Assembly (NCBI GenBank): GCA_017625725.1
Contig: JAGAKH010000041.1
Span: 1 to 64,000 of the forward strand
DNA: 64,000 nt
DNA from: Bacteroidales bacterium
GTDB taxonomy: Bacteria; Bacteroidota; Bacteroidia; Bacteroidales; UBA932
Reading direction: 5' to 3'
Program-made: the position numbers and the translations under genes
Notes under the pieces: model-generated
What the model was told of the DNA's origin: nothing
Database searches by the model: none
What the model saw: the letters and a program-made list of their open reading frames with translations, nothing else
Shown here: positions 61,683 through 64,000 of the stretch, piece after piece
How the letters are laid out: each line of letters begins with the position of its first letter
How positions within the stretch are numbered: the first letter of the stretch is position 1

Positions 61683-62227
61683 CTGCTGACCTCCTTTTTA
61701 TTGTTGTACCAGCTGATGAATGCAGCCATGACTATTACACAGATCAGAATGTATATCGGGGAGACGCTAAGGAAGCAGACGAGAATCATGGAGGATATTA
61801 CGACCACCCATGACCACCATCTCATCTTTGTCGCCTTGATCATATCCAGCATAGGAACACCAATAAGGGCAACAACCACTGGCCTGATACCTTTGAAGGC
61901 CTTGATGACATATTCGTTGTCCTTGAATGATGTGAAGAATATCGCCACCATCAATATTATAAGGAATGGAGGGAGGCAGCTGGCGATTGTTGCAACTACA
62001 CTGCCTTTAGTCCCACGAAGCCTATGACCTGTAAGGATCGAGATGTTTACTGCGAATAGACCCGGTGCAGTCTGTGCCAGTGTGATGATGTCAATGAAAT
62101 CCTCATCAGTCAGCCACTTTCTCTCTACTAGTTCCTTTTTTATGGCTGCAATCATAGGTATGCCTCCACCGATGGTGAATGCACCGATCTTTGCAAAGAT
62201 CCAGAATATTTTCCACAAACTGACCAT
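61679..62227 (-). CDS. Chromate transporter family protein, first half
   Basis: 182-residue short-chain CHR protein with IFAKIGAFTIGGGIPMIAA near the start and TLAQTAPGLFAVNISILTG in the middle (APG in place of PGP). Paired and overlapping with the gene at 61134-61682, which gives a heterodimeric transporter, as known for short-chain CHR pairs. A perfect -7 element lies 8 bp before its ATG, so it leads the operon with a very short leader. Confidence 0.85.
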   Translation of the reverse strand: MVSLWKIFWIFAKIGAFTIGGGIPMIAAIKKELVERKWLTDEDFIDIITLAQTAPGLFAVNISILTGHRLRGTKGSVVATIASCLPPFLIILMVAIFFTSFKDNEYVIKAFKGIRPVVVALIGVPMLDMIKATKMRWWSWVVVISSMILVCFLSVSPIYILICVIVMAAFISWYNNKKEVSR

Positions 62228-62234
62228 AGACCTG

Positions 62235-62242
62235 CAAAGGTA
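62235..62242 (-). promoter_or_regulatory. -7 element for the chromate transporter pair
   Basis: Minus-strand TACCTTTG ends 8 bp before the ATG at 62227, predicting a nearly leaderless transcript. Confidence 0.5.
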
Positions 62243-62400
62243 TACAAATTATTGGTACTTTATCTCGTATTTTGTTATGAAAGCTTGTAGAAATGAGATT
62301 TGGTTCAGATTCTTGTCTATGATAAGTACATTGCAGATATCTTAAAAAGATACTTTCCCTTTCAGATTTCGGAAATCAGATATGATTGTCTTCTTGGCCA

Positions 62401-62970
62401 TTATGCTTTATCCAACTGTCTTATCATGTGTCTCATCGTGTGCCCGAAGAAGTCCTTGTCATCTATATATTTGAACCCAAGTCTTGTATAGAGGGCCTCC
62501 GCCTTTGGCTTATCTTTATCGACGATGAGTCCGGCGACCTTGTGCCCCAATGATGCAGCACGTTTGCACTGTGCTTCGAAGAGAAGCGAAGCGATTCCTC
62601 GTCCTCTGTATTCGGGCATGACTCCGACAGAGTCCAGATAGAATTCGCCTGCCTCAGTTTCCATCAGGTCAGCAAAACCGGAATCATTGCCAAGAGTGTC
62701 AACTATCGGTTGTTTGAGCTTCTGGTAATCGGCTCCATCATATGCACACATCGCTCCTATGATTCTGCCATCAATCTCAGCAACAACAGTATTCTCATAG
62801 CTGTAGATGGTATTACTGCTGGCTGCAACGCGGGTAATGGATTCGTGCAGTTGCTCATATGAGATCCCGTTGGATTCCAGTATCTCATCAACAGGCCATG
62901 CAAGCATGAAGAGTCCTGCGATTTGATCTGCCTCTTCCTGTCTGGCCATTCTGATAGTTATATTGTTCAT
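62401..62970 (-). CDS. GNAT-family N-acetyltransferase
   Basis: 189 residues. The acetyl-CoA binding signature is visible in EYRGRGIASLLFEAQ (R/Q-x-x-G-x-G/A form), with the preceding strand FYLDSVGVMPE and the following GLIVDKDKPKAEALYTRLGF, the usual C-terminal GNAT helix-turn. The acceptor (amino group of a small molecule or protein) cannot be predicted. The fold and length are typical. A -7 element (TATATTTG on the minus strand, 62995-63002) is 25 bp upstream. Confidence 0.82.
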   Translation of the reverse strand: MNNITIRMARQEEADQIAGLFMLAWPVDEILESNGISYEQLHESITRVAASSNTIYSYENTVVAEIDGRIIGAMCAYDGADYQKLKQPIVDTLGNDSGFADLMETEAGEFYLDSVGVMPEYRGRGIASLLFEAQCKRAASLGHKVAGLIVDKDKPKAEALYTRLGFKYIDDKDFFGHTMRHMIRQLDKA

Positions 62971-62994
62971 CTTAGATATCTATATTTTGCAGGA

Positions 62995-63002
62995 CAAATA
63001 TA
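62995..63002 (-). promoter_or_regulatory. -7 element for the GNAT gene
   Basis: Minus-strand TATATTTG, 25 bp upstream of the ATG at 62970. Confidence 0.45.
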
Positions 63003-63285
63003 ACCCTTATTAGCCTTAATGCAAAAGATGAATTGAATGCCGAGTGTGATTTCTTTCGTACCATCAGGAGACTATGTGTCCCCATATTGACGATATGATG
63101 TTTCTCATCAGACATTACCTGCGTATGATACGTGATTCATAATATGAAAATTCTTGAAGTCTCTCAAAAATCAGTATCTTTGGAGCATGAAGAGCGTGGA
63201 AGCCAGCCGGAGACCTCGAAACAGATATATGCGGTGATCTGCCGTTATCCAGGTATAACTGCGAAAGCAGAATATTGATTATGAT
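63003..63285. other. Intergenic control region, no gene seen
   Basis: Gap between the divergent GNAT and DUF1295 genes. Apart from promoters at each side, it holds the ~100-nt untranslated leader of the DUF1295 transcript, which has a small hairpin CTGC-GAAA-GCAG (63259-63270) and a 16-codon frame starting at 63187. I see no riboswitch that I can name. Confidence 0.4.
63153..63182 (+). promoter_or_regulatory. Promoter of the DUF1295 gene
   Basis: CTTG (63153-63156), 18-nt spacer, TATCTTTG (63175-63182). The spacing is the same as in the tryptophan synthase promoter. It predicts a ~100-nt leader before the ATG at 63286. Confidence 0.5.
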
Positions 63286-64000
63286 ATGAAGAACTTCTCT
63301 AAAATTGAATCCTTGAAGGCATCGCGTCCGTGGAGCTTTGCCGTCATTACAATCATATACCTCATAGCGGCAGCATTGGGTGTATGGACTTTTCTTGCAC
63401 TTGATGAAACGGCGGTTCTGCTTCGCCTGTTCGTGGCTGACTTCGTGGCAACAGTCTTCGTATGGCTGTGGGGTGTCATATTCAGGAATTCATCGGTATA
63501 CGATCCATATTGGAGCGTCGCACCTCCGCTGATGCTGACCGGATATTCTGTCTATTGCGGAGCCTTTTCCCTTCCTGTGCTGCTGATGCTTGTTGCCGTA
63601 TGGTACTGGGCGATCCGTCTGACCGGTAACTGGGCGTATACTTTTCCGAACCTGAACAAGCAGGATTGGAGATATGATATGTATAAGGAGAGGTTTCCAA
63701 GACTATGGCACATAGTGAACTTCACTGGAATAAATCTTATGCCGACTATCGTGGTATTCCTTGCAATGATTCCGGGATTCCTGCTTATCGGAATGTCGGC
63801 AGCTTCTCCTTTGCAGGCAAACATCTGGACATGGCTCGGGTTCTTCGTGTGCATCTCTGCAGCAACCTTGCAGCTCATATCAGATACTCAGGCCCACAGA
63901 TTCAGAAAAGAACACAGGGGTGAGGTCTGCACTGTAGGGTTGTGGAACAGGTCTCGTCATCCGAACTATCTTGGTGAGATCCTGATGTGGTGGGGGATAT
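63286..64000 (+). CDS. DUF1295 family membrane protein (partial, cut by window end)
   Basis: Open from ATG 63286 to the window edge, 238 codons so far. It has about six hydrophobic segments. The blocks VYDPYWSVAPPLML, RLTGNWAYTF, DWRYDMYKERFPRLWHIVNF and NRSRHPNYLGEILMWWGI are typical of DUF1295, a branch of the steroid 5-alpha-reductase/isoprenylcysteine methyltransferase superfamily. SRHPNYLGE is the C-terminal cofactor-site motif, so most of the protein is inside the window. Substrate unknown; reduction or methylation of a lipid is possible. Confidence 0.85.
   Translation, partial: MKNFSKIESLKASRPWSFAVITIIYLIAAALGVWTFLALDETAVLLRLFVADFVATVFVWLWGVIFRNSSVYDPYWSVAPPLMLTGYSVYCGAFSLPVLLMLVAVWYWAIRLTGNWAYTFPNLNKQDWRYDMYKERFPRLWHIVNFTGINLMPTIVVFLAMIPGFLLIGMSAASPLQANIWTWLGFFVCISAATLQLISDTQAHRFRKEHRGEVCTVGLWNRSRHPNYLGEILMWWGI

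Noticed and set aside
62300..62400. Plus-strand frame between the chromate transporter and GNAT genes
   Set aside because: It continues antisense into the GNAT gene, has no promoter or domain, and looks like a shadow frame.

Overview
The window looks like chromosomal DNA of a member of Bacteroidales, probably an uncultured gut or rumen lineage. The reasons are: many promoters matching the Bacteroidetes -7 consensus TAnnTTTG with no Shine-Dalgarno sequences, many SPII lipoproteins with fimbrillin-like domains, a BACON domain, a C10 (streptopain) protease, a DUF4250 gene beside a glutamine synthetase, and a nucleoside kinase with a TGS domain. The exact genus cannot be read from the sequence.

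Region 1 (177-32929) is half of the window: fifteen consecutive plus-strand lipoprotein genes of one paralogous family. Each has a lipobox signal peptide, usually followed by CQKE- or CQQE-like residues. A shared N-terminal domain of about 270 residues follows, marked by RPFAQ(L/I)N and (Y/F)RTNI(I/V)G. Behind it lies either nothing (four short members) or a C-terminal region that differs from gene to gene: beta-helix or GLUG-like repeats, Gly-rich repeats, or a BACON/OB/SusE-like chain. Seven of the gaps carry a hairpin whose stem sequence varies while its 6-nt loop (T/C)TGACC stays fixed. Two members share a nearly identical ~0.9 kb upstream/N-terminal segment, including a poly-G tract (9 versus 8 G). 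A third G8 tract lies inside the first gene. I see no perfect TAnnTTTG promoter in the gaps between the fifteen genes, so it may be one very long transcription unit.

Region 2 (33047-38908, minus strand) is housekeeping: deoxynucleoside kinase, glutamate dehydrogenase, an Omp85-type beta-barrel, an acyltransferase and a BASS transporter. Region 3 (38909-39960) has no convincing protein gene. It holds a GC-rich stretch of inverted and direct repeats, then a candidate small RNA on the minus strand (about 39730-39849) with its own promoter and intrinsic terminator.

Region 4 (39961-50077) has the TGS/uridine-kinase-like nucleoside kinase, ResB-like and CcsA cytochrome c maturation genes next to a three-heme cytochrome c peroxidase, a frameshifted queuosine-precursor transporter, a TauE/SafE permease, a TrpB2-type tryptophan synthase, a NifX-like protein, a YbaN-like protein, DUF4250 and glutamine synthetase.

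Region 5 (50152-59985) has two cassettes in which a tiny peptide gene (47 and 37 aa, both with a Y-I-S-P motif) precedes a fimbrillin-like lipoprotein. The second cassette continues into a secreted C10 cysteine protease. Between them is a minus-strand operon of porin, Gate-domain membrane protein and esterase; a pectinesterase-family lipoprotein follows convergently. Region 6 (59989-64000) has NUDIX, AlkD-like, two chromate transporter halves, a GNAT acetyltransferase and a DUF1295 gene cut by the window edge.
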